DNA of 64,000 nt from Halictus rubicundus (taxonomy: Eukaryota; Arthropoda; Insecta; Hymenoptera; Halictidae), in NCBI RefSeq assembly GCF_050948215.1, contig NW_027488564.1, positions 434,001 to 498,000 of the forward strand, written 5' to 3'. The notes under the pieces are model-generated. The model worked only from the letters and a program-made list of their open reading frames with translations, made no database searches and was not told where the DNA came from. The position numbers and the translations under genes are program-made. Shown in pieces: positions 24,601-39,341 of this stretch (within the stretch, counting starts at the first letter, position 1; every line of letters begins with the position of its first letter).

Positions 24601-27269
24601 TATCCTATTCTCTGTCCTATCCTATCCTCTATCCTATCCTATCCTCTATCCTATGCTATCCTCTATCCTATCCTATCCTCTATCCTCTATCCTCTATCCT
24701 ATCCTATCCTCTATCCTCTATCCTCTATCCTATCCTATCCTCTATCCTATCCTATCGTCTATCCTAACCTATCCTCTATCCTATCCTATCCTCTATCCTA
24801 TCCTATCCTCTATCCTATCCTATCCTCAATCCTATCCTTTCCTGTATCCTATCCAATCCTGTATCCTATCCTGTCCTCTAGCCTATCCTATCCTCTATCC
24901 TATCCTATGCTCTATCCTATCTTATCGTCTATCCTATCCTCTATCCTATCCTATTCCTCTATCCTATCCTATCCTCTATCCTATCCTATCCTATATCCTA
25001 TCCTATCCTCTATCCTATCCTATCCTCCATCCTATCCTATCCTCTATCCTCTATCCTATCCTATCCTATCCTCTATCCTCTATCCTCTATATTATCCTAT
25101 CCTCTATCCTATCCTTTCCTCTATCCTATCCTCTATCCTATCCTATCCTCTATCCTATCCTATCCTCTATCCTATCCTATCCTCTATCCTATCCTATCCT
25201 CTATCCTATCCTATCCTCTATCCTATCCTATCCTCTATCCTATCCTATCCTCTATCCTATCCTATCCTCTATCCTATCCTATCCTGTATCCTATCCTATA
25301 CTCTATCCTATCCTATCCTCTATGCTATCCTATCCTCTATCCTATCCTATCCTCTATCCTATCCTATCCTCTATCCTATCCTATCATCTATCCTCTATCC
25401 TATCCTATCAAATCCCCTATCCTATCCTCTATCCTACCCTATCCTCTGTCCTATCCTATCCTCTATCCTATCCTATCCTCTATCCTATCCTATCCTCTAT
25501 CCTATCCTATCCTCTATCCTCTATCCTATCCTATCCTCTATCCTCTATCCTCTATCCTCTATCCTATCCTATCCTCTGTCCTATCCTATCGTCTATCCTA
25601 TCCTCTATCCTATCCTATCCTCTATCCTATCCTATCCTATCCTCTATCCTATCCTATCCTCTATCCTATCCTATCCTCCATCCTATCCTATCCTCAATCC
25701 TATCCTTTCCTGTATCCTATCCAATCCTGTATCCTATCCTGTCCTCTATACTATCCTATCCTCTATCCTAACCTATCCTCTATCCTATCCTATCCTCTAT
25801 CCTATCCTATCCTCTATCCTATCCTATCCTCTATCCTATCCTATCCTCTATCCTATCCTATCCTCTATCCTATCCTATCCTCTATCCTATCCTATCCTCT
25901 ATCCTATGCTATCCTCTATCCTATCCTATCTTCTATCCTATCCTATCCTCTATCCTATCCTATCCTATCCTCTATCCTATCCTATCCCCTATCCTATCCT
26001 CTATCCTATCCCCTATCCTATCCTCTATCCTATCCTATCATCTATCCTCTATCCTATAATATCTTCTATCCTATCCTATCCTCTATCCTATCCTGTCCTC
26101 TATACTATCCTATCCTCTATCCTAACCTATCTTCTATCTTATCCTATCCTCTATCCTATCCTATCCTGTATCCTATCCTATCCTATCCTCTATCCTATCC
26201 TGTCGTCTATCCTATCCTCTATCCTATCCTATCCTCTATCCTATCCTATCCTCCATCCCATCCTATCCTCAATCCTATCCTTTCCTGTATCCTATCCAAT
26301 CCTGTATCCTATCCTGTCCTCTATACTATCCTATCCTCTATCCTAACCTATCCTCTATCCTATCCTATCCTCTATCCTATCCTATCCTCTATCCTATCCT
26401 ATCCTCTATCCTATCCTATCCTCTATCCTATCCTATCCTCTATCCTATCCTATCCTCTATCCTATGCTATCCTCTATCCTATCCTATCCTCTATCCTCTA
26501 TCCTATCCTATCCTCTATCCTCTATCCTCTATCCTATCCTATCCTCTATCCTATCCTATCGTCTATCCTAACCTATCCTCTATCCTATCCTATCATCTAT
26601 CCTCTATCCTATCCTATCAAATCCCCTATCCTATCCTCTATCCTACCCTATCCTCTGTCCTATCCTATCCTCTATCCTATCCTATCCTCTATCCTATCCT
26701 ATCCTCTATCCTATCCTATCCTCTATCCTCTATCCTATCCTATCCTCTATCCTCTATCCTCTATCCTCTATCCTATCCTATCCTCTGTCCTATCCTATCG
26801 TCTATCCTATCCTCTATCCTATCCTATCCTCTATCCTATCCTATCCTATCCTCTATCCTATCCTATCCTCTATCCTATCCTATCCTCCATCCTATCCTAT
26901 CCTCAATCCTATCCTTTCCTGTATCCTATCCAATCCTGTATCCTATCCTGTCCTCTATACTATCCTATCCTCTATCCTAACCTATCCTCTATCCTATCCT
27001 ATCCTCTATCCTATCCTATCCTCTATCCTATCCTATCCTCTATCCTATCCTATCCTCTATCCTATCCTATCCTCTATCCTATCCTATCCTCTATCCTATC
27101 CTATCCTCTATCCTATGCTATCCTCTATCCTATCCTATCTTCTATCCTATCCTATCCTCTATCCTATCCTATCCTATCCTCTATCCTATCCTATCCCCTA
27201 TCCTATCCTCTATCCTATCCCCTATCCTATCCTCTATCCTATCCTATCATCTATCCTGTATCCTATAAT

Positions 27270-30200
27270 ATCTTCTATCCTATCCTATCCTCTATCCTAT
27301 CCTGTCCTCTATACTATCCTATCCTCTATCCTAACCTATCTTCTATCTTATCCTATCCTCTATCCTATCCTATCCTGTATCCTATCCTATCCTATCCTCT
27401 ATCCTATCCTGTCGTCTATCCTATCCTCTATCCTATCCTATCCTCTATCCTATCCTATCCTCCATCCTATCCTATCCTCAATCCTATCCTTTCCTGTATC
27501 CTATCCAATCCTGTATCCTATCCTGTCCTCTATACTATCCTATCCTCTATCCTAACCTATCCTCTATCCTATCCTATCCTCTATCCTATCCTATCCTCTA
27601 TCCTATCCTATCCTCTATCCTATCCTATCCTCTATCCTATCCTATCCTCTATCCTATCCTATCCTCTATCCTATCCTATCCTCTATCCTATGCTATCCTC
27701 TATCCTATCCTATCCTCTATCCTCTATCCTATCCTATCCTCTATCCTCTATCCTCTATCCTATCCTATCCTCTATCCTATCCTATCGTCTATCCTAACCT
27801 ATCCTCTATCCTATCCTATCCTCTATCCTATCCTATCCTCTATCCTATCCTATCCTCAATCCTATCCTTTCCTGTATCCTATCCAATCCTGTATCCTATC
27901 CTCTCCTCTAGCCTATCCTATCCTCTATCCTATCCTATGCTCTATCCTATATTATCGTCTATCCTATCCTCTATCCTATCCTATTCCTCTATCCTATCCT
28001 ATCCTCTGTCCTATCCTATCCTCTATCCTATCCTATCCTGTATCCTATCCTATCCTCTATCCTATCCTATCCTCTATCCTCTATCCTATCCTATCCTCTA
28101 TCCTCTATCCTCTATCCTCTATCCTATCCTATCCTCTGTCCTATCCTATCGTCTATCCTATCCTCTATCCTATCCTATCCTCTATCCTATCCTATCCTAT
28201 CCTCTATCCTATCCTATCCTCTATCCTATCCTATCCTCTATCCTATCCTCTATCCTATCCTACCCTCCATCCTATCCTATCCTCAATCCTATCCTTTCCT
28301 GTATCCTATCCAATCCTGTATCCTATCCTGTCCTCTATCCTATCCTATCCTCTATCCTATCCTATGCTCTATCCTATCCTATCGTCTATCCTATCCTCTA
28401 TCCTATCCTATTCCTCTATCCTATCCTATCCTCTATCCTATCCTATCCTATATCCTATCCTATCCTCTATCCTATCCTATCCTCTATCCTATCCTATCCT
28501 GTATCCTATCCAATCCTCTATCCTATCCTCTATCCTATCCTATCCTCTATCCTATCCTATCCTCCATCCTATCCTATCCTGTCCTCTATCCTATCCTATC
28601 CTCTATCCTATCCTATGCTCTATCCTATCCTATCGTCTATCCTATCCTATGCTCTATCCTATCCTATCGTCTATCCTATCCTCTATCCTATCCTATTCCT
28701 CTATCCTATCCTATCCTCTATCCTATCCTATCCTATATCCTATCCTATCCTCTATCCTATCCTATCCTCTATCATATACTATCCTCTATCCTATCCTATC
28801 CTCTATCCTATCCTATCCTCTATCCTATCCTGTCCTCTATACTATCCTATCCTCTATCCTAACCTATCTTCTATCTTATCCTATCCTCTATCCTATCCTA
28901 TCCTGTATCCTATCCTATCCTATCCTCTATCCTATCCTGTCGTCTATCCTATCCTCTATCCTATCCTATCCTCTATCCTATCCTATCCTCCATCCTATCC
29001 TATCCTCAATCCTATCCTTTCCTGTATCCTATCCAATCCTGTATCCTATCCTGTCCTCTATACTATCCTATCCTCTATCCTAACCTATCCTCTATCCTAT
29101 CCTATCCTCTATCCTATCCTATCCTCTATCCTATCCTATCCTCTATCCTATCCTATCCTCTATCCTATCCTATCCTCTATCCTATCCTATCCTCTATCCT
29201 ATCCTATCCTCTATCCTATGCTATCCTCTATCCTATCCTATCCTCTATCCTCTATCCTATCCTATCCTCTATCCTCTATCCTCTATCCTATCCTATCCTC
29301 TATCCTATCCTATCGTCTATCCTAACCTATCCTCTATCCTATCCTATCCTCTATCCTATCCTATCCTCTATCCTATCCTATCCTCAATCCTATCCTTTCC
29401 TGTATCCTATCCAATCCTGTATCCTATCCTCTCCTCTAGCCTATCCTATCCTCTATCCTATCCTATGCTCTATCCTATATTATCGTCTATCCTATCCTCT
29501 ATCCTATCCTATTCCTCTATCCTATCCTATCCTCTGTCCTATCCTATCCTCTATCCTATCCTATCCTGTATCCTATCCTATCCTCTATCCTATCCTATCC
29601 TCTATCCTCTATCCTATCCTATCCTCTATCCTCTATCCTCTATCCTCTATCCTATCCTATCCTCTGTCCTATCCTATCGTCTATCCTATCCTCTATCCTA
29701 TCCTATCCTCTATCCTATCCTATCCTATCCTCTATCCTATCCTATCCTCTATCCTATCCTATCCTCTATCCTATCCTCTATCCTATCCTACCCTCCATCC
29801 TATCCTATCCTCAATCCTATCCTTTCCTGTATCCTATCCAATCCTGTATCCTATCCTGTCCTCTATCCTATCCTATCCTCTATCCTATCCTATGCTCTAT
29901 CCTATCCTATCGTCTATCCTATCCTCTATCCTATCCTATTCCTCTATCCTATCCTATCCTCTATCCTATCCTATCCTATATCCTATCCTATCCTCTATCC
30001 TATCCTATCCTCTATCCTATCCTATCCTGTATCCTATCCAATCCTCTATCCTATCCTCTATCCTATCCTATCCTCTATCCTATCCTATCCTCCATCCTAT
30101 CCTATCCTGTCCTCTATCCTATCCTATCCTCTATCCTATCCTATGCTCTATCCTATCCTATCGTCTATCCTATCCTATGCTCTATCCTATCCTATCGTCT

Positions 30201-30365
30201 ATCCTATCCTCTATCCTATCCTATTCCTCTATCCTATCCTATCCTCTATCCTATCCTATCCTATATCCTATCCTATCCTCTATCCTATCCTATCCTCTAT
30301 CATATACTATCCTCTATCCTATCCTATCCTCTATCCTATCCTATCCTCTATCCTATCCTATCCTC
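27270..30365. repeat. 1528-bp tandem duplication
   Basis: Landmarks at 27301, 27690, 27937 and 28364 recur at 28829, 29218, 29465 and 29892 with a constant offset of 1528. Identity is lost near 30365. Each copy contains internal near-repeats beginning TATGCTCTATCC (28364 and about 28650 in copy 1), so this is a nested higher-order structure. Confidence 0.85.
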
Positions 30366-33119
30366 TATCCTCTATCCTATCCTATCCTCTATCCTCTATC
30401 CTCTATCCTCTATCCTATCCTATCCTCTGTCCTATCCTATCGTCTATCCTATCCTCTATCCTATCCTATCCTCTATCCTATCCTATCCTATCCTCTATCC
30501 TATCCTATCCTCTATCCTATCCTATCCTCCATCCTATCCTATCCTCAATCCTATCCTTTCCTGTATCCTATCCAATCCTGTATCCTATCCTGTCCTCTAT
30601 ACTATCCTATCCTCTATCCTAACCTATCTTCTATCTTATCCTATCCTCTATCCTATCCTATCCTGTATCCTATCCTATCCTATCCTCTATCCTATCCTGT
30701 CGTCTATCCTATCCTCTATCCTATCCTATCCTCTATCCTATCCTATCCTCCATCCTATCCTATCCTCAATCCTATCCTTTCCTGTATCCTATCCAATCCT
30801 GTATCCTATCCTGTCCTCTATACTATCCTATCCTCTATCCTAACCTATCCTCTATTCTATCCTATCCTCTATCCTATCCTATCCTCTATCCTATCCTATC
30901 CTCTATCCTATCCTATCCTCTATCCTATCCTATCCTCTATCCTATCCTATCCTCTATCCTATCCTATCCTCTATCCTATCCTATCCTCTATCCTATCCTA
31001 TCCTCTATCCTATCCTATCCTCTATCCTATCCTATCCTCTATCCTATCCTATCCTCTATCCTATCCTATCCTATCCTCTATCCTATCCTATCCCCTATCC
31101 TATCCTCTATCCTATCCTATTCTCTATCCTATCCTATCATCTATCCTATCCTATCCTCTATCCTATAATATCATCTATCCGTTCCTATCCTCCATCCTAT
31201 CCTATCCTCTATCCTATCCTATCCTCTATCCTATCCTATCCTCCATCCTATCCTATCCTCAATCCTATCCTTTCCTGTATCCTATACAATCCTGTATCCT
31301 ATCCTGTTCTCTATCCTATCCTATCCTCTATCCTATCCTATCCTCTATCCTATCCTATCCTATATCCTATCCTATCCTCTATCCTATCCTATCGTCTATC
31401 CTATCCTATCGTCTATCCTATCCTCTATCCTATCCTATCCTCCATCCTATCCTATCCTCAATCCTATCCTTTCCTGTATCCTATCCAATCCTGTATCCTA
31501 TCCTGTCCTCTATCCTATCCTATACTCTATCCTATTCTATGCTCTATCCTATCCTATCGTCTACGCTATCCTCTATCATATCCTATTCCTCTATCCTATC
31601 CTATCCTCTATCCTATCCTATCCTCTATCCTATCCTATCCTATATCCTATCCTATCCTCTATCCTATCCTATCCTCTATTCTATCCTATCCTCTATCCTA
31701 TCCTATCTTTTATCCTACCTTATCATCTATCCTATCAAATCCCCTATCCTATCCTCTATCCTATCCTATCCTCTATCCTATCCTATCCTCCATCCTATCC
31801 TATCCCCAATCCTATCCTTTCCTGTATCCTATCCAATCCTGTATCCTATCCTGTCCTCTATCCTATGCTATCCTCTATCCTATCCTATCCTCTATCCAAT
31901 CCTATCATCTATCCTATCCTATCCTCTATCCTATCAAATCCCCTACCCTATTCTCTGTCCAATCCTATCCTCTATCCTATCCTATCCTCTATCCTATCCT
32001 ATCCACTATCCTCTATCCTCTATCCTATCCTATCCTCTATCCTATCCTATCCTCTATCCTATCCTATCCTCTATTCTATCCTATCTTCTATCCTATCCTA
32101 TCCTCTATCCTATCCTATCCTCTATCCTATCCTATCCTCTATCCTATCCTATCCTCAATCCTATCCTATCTTCTATCCTATCCTATCCTCTATCCTATCA
32201 AATCCCCTGTCCTATCCTCTATCCTATCCTATCATCTATCCTCTATCCTATCCAATAATCTATCCTATCCTATCGTCTATCCTATCCTCTATCCTATCCT
32301 ATCCTCTATCCTATCCTATCCTCCATCCTATCCTATCCTCAATCCTATCCTTTCCTGTATCCTATCCTATCCTGTATCCTATCCTGTCCTCTATCCTATC
32401 CTATCCTCTATCCTATCCTATCCTCTATCCTATCCTATCTTCTATCCTATCCTATCCTCTATCCTATCAAATCCCCTACCCTATTCTCTGTCCAATCATA
32501 TCCTCTATCCTATCCTATCCTCTATCCTATCCTATCCTCTATCCTATCCTATCTTCTATCCTATCCTATCCTCTATCCTATCAAATCCCCTACCCTATTC
32601 TCTGTCCAATCCTATCCTCTATCCTATCCTATCCTCTATCCTATCCTATCCTCCATCCTATCCTATCCTCAATCCTATACTTTCCTGTATCCTATCCAAT
32701 CCTGTATCCTATCCTGTCCTCTATCCTATCCTATCCTCTATCCAATCCTATCTTCTATCCTATCCTATCCTCTATCCTATCAAATCCGCTACCCTATTCT
32801 CTGTCCAATCCTATCCTCTATCCTATCCTATCCTCTATCCTATCCTATCCTCTATCCTATCCTATCTTCTATCCTATCCTATCTTCTATCCTATCCTATC
32901 CTCTATCCTATCAAATCCCCTGTCCTATCCTCTATCCAATCCTATCATCTATCCTCTATCCTATCCAATCCTCTATCCTATCCTATCGTCTATCCTATCC
33001 TCTATCCTATCCTATCCTCTATCCTATCCTCTATCCTATCCTATCCTCCATCCTATCCTATCCTCAATCCTATCCTTTCCTGTATCCTATCCAATCCTGT
33101 ATCCTATCCTGTCCTCTAT

Positions 33120-34277
33120 CCTATCCTATCATCTATCCTCTATCCTATCCAATCCTCTATCCTATCCTATCGTCTATCCTATCCTCTATCCTATCCTATC
33201 CTCTATCCTATCCTATCCTCCATCCTATCTTATCCTCAATCCTATCCTTTCCTGTATCCTATCCAATCCTGTATCCTATCCTGTCCTCTATCCTATCCTA
33301 TCCTCTATCTTATCCTATCCTCTATCCTATCCTATCTTCTTTCCAATCCTATCCTCTATCCTATCAAATCCCCTATCCTATCCCCTATCCTCTATCATAT
33401 CCTATTATCTATCCTCTATCCTATCCAATCCTCTATCCTATCCTATCGTCTATCCTATCATCTATCCTATCCTATCCTCTATCCTATCCTATCCTCCATC
33501 CTATCCTATCCTCAATCCTATCCTTTCCTGTATCCTATCCAATCCTGTATCTTATCCTGTCCTCTATCCTATCCTATCCTCTATCCTATCCTATCCTCTA
33601 TCCTATCCTCTATCCTATCCTATCCTCCATCCTATCCTATCCTCAATCCTATCCTTTCCTGTATCCTATCCAATCCTGTATCCTATCCTGTCCTCTATCC
33701 TATCCTATCATCTATCCTCTATCCTATCCAATCCTCTATCCTATCCTATCGTCTATCCTATCCTCTATCCTATCCTATCCTCTATCCTATCCTATCCTCC
33801 ATCCTATCTTATCCTCAATCCTATCCTTTCCTGTATCCTATCCAATCCTGTATCCTATCCTGTCCTCTATCCTATCCTATCCTCTATCTTATCCTATCCT
33901 CTATCCTATCCTATCTTCTTTCCAATCCTATCCTCTATCCTATCAAATCCCCTATCCTATCCCCTATCCTCTATCATATCCTATTATCTATCCTCTATCC
34001 TATCCAATCCTCTATCCTATCCTATCGTCTATCCTATCATCTATCCTATCCTATCCTCTATCCTATCCTATCCTCCATCCTATCCTATCCTCAATCCTAT
34101 CCTTTCCTGTATCCTATCCAATCCTGTATCTTATCCTGTCCTCTATCCTATCCTATCCTCTATCCTATCCTATCCTCTATCCTATCCTCTATCCTATCCT
34201 ATCCTCCATCCTATCCTATCCTCAATCCTATCCTTTCCTGTATCCTATCCAATCCTGTATCCTATCCTGTCCTCTAT
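33120..34277. repeat. 579-bp tandem duplication
   Basis: ATCTATCCTCTATCC at 33131 recurs at 33710, and CTTCTTTCCAATCC at 33337 recurs 579 bases later. The copies also share TATCTTATCCTC and GTATCTTATCC. 579 is 34 x 17 plus 1, so the unit is close to but not exactly a whole number of 17-mers, owing to shorter and irregular units inside. Confidence 0.85.
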
Positions 34278-36349
34278 CCTATCCTATCCTCTATCCTATC
34301 CTATCCTCTATCCTATCCTATCTTCTATCCTATCCTATCCTCTATCCTATCAAATCCCCTACCCTATTCTCTGTCCAATCCTATCCTCTATCCTATCCTA
34401 TCCTCTATCCTATCCTATCCACTATCCAATCCTATCCTCTATCCTCTATCCTATCCTATCCTCTATCCTATCCTATCCTCTATCCTATCCTATCTTCTAT
34501 CCTCTCCTATCCTCTATCCTATCCTATCCTCTATCCTATCCTATCCTCTATCGTATCCTATCCTCTATCCTATCCTATCATCTATCCTCTATCCTATCCT
34601 ATCCTCTATCCTCTACCCTATCCTATCCTCTATCCTATGCTCTATCCTATCCTATCGTCTATCTTATCCTCTATCCTATCCTATCCTCCATCCTATCCTA
34701 TCCTCAATCCTATCCTTTCCTGTATCCTATCCAATCCTGTATCCTATCCTGTCCTCTATCCTATCCTATCCTCTATCCTATCCTATGCTCTATCCTATCC
34801 TATCGTCTATCCTATCCTCTATCCTATCCTATTCCTCTATCCTATCCTATCCTCTATCCTATCCTATCCTATATCCTATCCTATCCTCTATCCTATCCTA
34901 TCCTCTATCCTATCCTATCCTCTATCCTATCCTATCTTTTATCCTACCTTATCATCTATCCTATCAAATCCCCTATCCTATCCTCTATCCTATCCTATCC
35001 TCTATCCTATCCTATCCTCCATCCTATCCTATTCCCAATCCTATCCTTTCCTGTATCCTATCCAATCCTGTATCCTATCCTGTCCTCTATCCTATCCTAT
35101 CCTCTATCCTATCCTATCCTCTATCCTATGCTCTATCCTATCCTATCGTCTATCCTATCCTCTATCCTATCCTATCCTCCATCCTATCCTATCCTCAATC
35201 CTATCCTTTCCTGTATCCTATCCAATCCTGTATCCTATCCTGTCCTCTATCCTATCCTATCCTCTATCCTATCCTATGCTCTATCCTATCCTATCGTCTA
35301 TCCTATCCTCTATCCTATCCTATTCCTCTATCCTATCCTATCCTCTATCCTATCCTATCCTATATCCTATCCTATCCTCTATCCTATCCTATCCTCTATC
35401 CTATCCTATCCTCTATCCTATCCTATCTTTTATCCTACCTTATCATCTATCCTATCAAATCCCCTATCCTATCCTCTATCCTATCCTATCCTCTATCCTA
35501 TCCTATCCTCCATCCTATCCTATTCCCAATCCTATCCTTTCCTGTATCCTATCCAATCCTGTATCCTATCCTGTCCTCTATCCTATCCTCTATCCTCTAC
35601 CCTATCCTATCCTCTATCCTATGCTCTATCCCATCCTATCGTCTATCCTATCCTCTATCCTATCCTATCCTCCATCCTATCCTATCCTCTATCCTATCCT
35701 ATCCTCCATCCTATCCTATCCTCTATCCTATCCTATCCTATATCCTATCCTATCCTCTATCCTATCCTATCCTCTATCCTATCCTATCCTCTATCCTATC
35801 CTATCTTTTATCCTACCTTATCATCTATCCTATCAAATCCCCTATCCTATCCTCTATCCTATCCTATCCTCTATCCTATCCTATCCTCCATCCTATACTA
35901 TTCCCAATCCTATCCTTTCCTGTATCCTATCCAATCCTGTATCCTATCCTGTCCTCTATCCTATCCTATCCTCTATCCTATCCTAACCTCTATCCGATCC
36001 TATCTTCTATCCTATCCTATCCTCTATCCTATCAAATCCCCTATCCTATTCTCTGTCCAATCCTATCCTCTATCCTATCCTATCCTCTATCCTATCCTAT
36101 CCACTATCCAATCCTATCCTCTATCCTCTATCCTATCCTATCCTCTATCCTATCCTATCCTCTATTCTATCCTATCCTCTATCCTCTATCCTATCCTATC
36201 CTCTATCCTCTATCCTATCCTATCCTCTATCCTATCCTATCGTCTATCCTATCCTCTATCCTATCCTATCCTCCATCCTAACCTATCCTCAATCCTATCC
36301 TTTCCTGTATCCTATCCAATCCTGTATCCTATCCTGTCCTCTATCCTAT

Positions 36350-37870
36350 CCTATCCTCTATCCTATCCTATGCTCTATCCTATCCTATCGTCTATCCTAT
36401 CCTCTATACTATCCTCTTCCTCTATCCTATCCTATCGTCTATCCTATCCTCTATACTATCCTCTTCCTCTATCCTATCCTATCCTCTATCCTATCCTATC
36501 CTATATCCTATCCTATCCTCAATCCTATCCTATCCTCTATCCTATCCTATCCTCTATCCTATCCTATCTTTTATCCTACCTTATCATCTATCCTATCAAA
36601 TCCCCTATCCTATCCTCTATCCTATCCTATCCTCTATCCTATCCTATCGTCCATCCTATCCTATCCCCAATCCTATCCTTTCCTGTATCCTATCCAATCC
36701 TGTATCCTATCCTGTCCTCTATCCTATCCTATCCTCTATCCTATCCTATCCTCTATCCAATCCTATCTTCTATCCTATCCTATCCTCTATCCTATCAAAT
36801 CTTCTACCCTATTCTCTGTCCAATCCTATCCTCTATCCTATCCTATCCTCTATCCTATCCTATCCTCTATCCTATCCTATCCTCTACCCTATCCTATCCT
36901 CTATCCTCTATCCTATCCTATCCTCTATCCTCTATCCTATCCTATCCTCTATCCTATCCTATCGTCTATCCTATCCTCCATCCTATCCTATCCTCAATCC
37001 TATCCTTTCCTGTATCCTATCCAATCCTGTATCCTATCCTGTCCTCTATCCTATCCTATCCTCTATCCTATCCTATGCTCTATCCTATCCTATCGTCTAT
37101 CCTATCCTCTATCCTATCCTATTCCTCTATCCTATCCTATCCTCTATCCTATCCTATCCTATATCCTATCCTATCCTCTATCCTATCCTATCGTCTATCC
37201 TATCCTATCTTTTATCCTACCTTATCATCTATCCTATCAAATCCCCTATCCTATCCTCTATCCTATCCTATCCTCTATCCTATCCTATCCTCCATCCTAT
37301 CCTATTCCCAATCCTATCCTTTCCTGTATCCTATCCAATCCTGTATCCTATCCTGTCCTCTATCCTATCCTATCCTCTATCCTATCCTATCCTCTATCCA
37401 ATCCTATCTTCTATCCTATCCTATCCTCTATCCTATCAAATCCCCTACCCTATTCTCTGTCCAATCCTATCCTCTATCCTATCCTATCCTCTATCCTATC
37501 CTATCCACTATCCAATCCTATCCTCTATCCTCTATCCTATCCTATCCTCTATCCTATCCTATCCTCTATTCTATCCTATCCTCTATCCTCTATCCTATCC
37601 TATCCTCTATCCTCTATCCTATCCTATCCTCTATCCTATCCTATCGTCTATCCTATCCTCTATCCTATCCTATCCTCCATCCTATCCTATCCTCAATCCT
37701 ATCCTTTCCTGTATCCTATCCAATCCTGTATCCTATCCTGTCCTCTATCCTATCCTATCCTCTATCCTATCCTATGCTCTATCCTATCCTATCGTCTATC
37801 CTATCCTCTATACTATCCTCTTCCTCTATCCTATCCTATCGTCTATCCTATCCTCTATACTATCCTCTTC
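36350..37870. repeat. 1404-bp duplication marked by a doubled CCTCTTCCTC variant
   Basis: CTATACTATCCTCTTCC occurs twice in close succession, with CTCTTCC at 36414 and 36461 (47 bp apart), and the same doublet recurs starting at 37818, an offset of 1404. Variants flanking the doublet also correspond. Confidence 0.7.
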
Positions 37871-39170
37871 CTCTATCCTATCCTATCCTCTATCCTATCC
37901 TATCCTATATCCTATCCTATCCTCTATCCTATCCTATCCTCTATCCTATCCTATCCTCTATCCTATCCTATCTTTTATCCTACCTTATCATCTATCTTAT
38001 CAAATCCCCTATCCTATCCTCTATCCTATCCTATCCTCTATCCTATCCTATCGTCCATCCTATCCTATCCCCAATCCTATCCTTTCCTGTATCCTATCCA
38101 ATCCTGTATCCTATCCTCTATCCTATCCTATCCTCTATCCTATCCTATCGTCCATCCTATCCTATCCCCAATCCTATCCTTTCCTGTATCCTATCCAATC
38201 CTGTATCCTATCCTGTCCTCTATCCTATCCTATCCTCTATCCTATCCTATCCTCTATCCAATCCTATCTTCTATCCTATCCTATCCTCTATCCTATCAAA
38301 TCCCCTACCCTATTCTCTGTCCAATCCTATCCTCTATCCTATCCTATCCTCTATCCTATCCTATCCTCTATCCTATCCTATCCTCTACCCTATCCTATCC
38401 TCTATCCTCTATCCTATCCTATCCTCTATCCTCTATCCTATCCTATCCTCTATCCTATCCTATCGTCTATCCTATCCTCTATCCTATCCTATCCTCTATC
38501 CTATCCTATCCTCCATCCTATGCTCTATCCTATCCTATCGTCTATCCTATCCTGTATCCCATCCTATTCCTCTATCCTATCCTATCCTCTATCCTATCCT
38601 ATCCTATATCCTATCCTATCCTCTATCCTATCCTATCCTCTATCCTATCCTATCCTCTATCCTATCAAATCCCCTACCCTATTCTCTGTCCAATCCTATC
38701 CTCTATCCTATCCAATCCTGTATCCTATCCTGTCCTCTATCCTATCCTATCCTCTATCCTATCCTATCCTCTATCCTATCCTATCCTCTATCCTATCCTA
38801 TCTTCTATCCTATCCTATCCTCTATCCTATCAAATCCCCTATCCTATCCTCTATCCTCTATCCTATCCTATCATCTATCCTCTATCCTATCCAATCCTTT
38901 ATCCTATCCTATCGTCTATCCTATCCTGTATCCTATCCTATCCTCTATCCTATCCTATCCTCCATCCTATCCTATCCTCTATCCTATCCTATCCTATATC
39001 CTATCCTATCCTATATCCTATCCTATCCTATCCTCTATCCTATCCTATCCTCTATCCTATCCTATCCTCTATCCTATCCTATCCTCTATCCTATCCTATC
39101 CTCAATCCTATCCTTTCCTGTATCCTATCCAATCCTGTATCCTCTCCTGTCCTCTATCCTATCCTATCCT

Positions 39171-39341
39171 CTATTCGATCCTATCCTTTTATCTTATCCT
39201 ATCCTATACTCTATCCTATCCTATCCTCTATTCGATCCTATCCTTTTATCTTATCCTATCCTATACTCTATCCTATCCTATCCTCTATTCGATCCTATCC
39301 TTTTATCTTATCCTATCCTATACTCTATCCTATCCTATCCT
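39171..39341. repeat. Three 57-bp repeats with TTCGATCC core
   Basis: CTATTCGATCC, TCCTTTTATCTTATCC and ATACTCTATCC recur at 57-bp spacing starting at 39171, 39228 and 39285. TTCGATCC is one of the few CpG-bearing variants in the array. The three units look identical to each other and form a small higher-order repeat inside a larger one. Confidence 0.88.

Larger units (their letters stand above)
2336..31050. repeat. Satellite domain A
   Basis: The left domain is marked by variants that are rare or missing further right: CCTATAATATCTTC, CTAACCTATCCTC following GTCCTCTATACTATCC, TATCCCCTATCC pairs, and from about 13.9 kb TATATTATCG. The TAA in CTAACC and TATAATATC puts stops in the plus frames, so open frames are shorter here, mostly under about 1,000 codons. 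Several nested tandem duplications, listed separately, lie in this domain. The right limit is approximate and rests on where the variant set changes. Confidence 0.7.
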
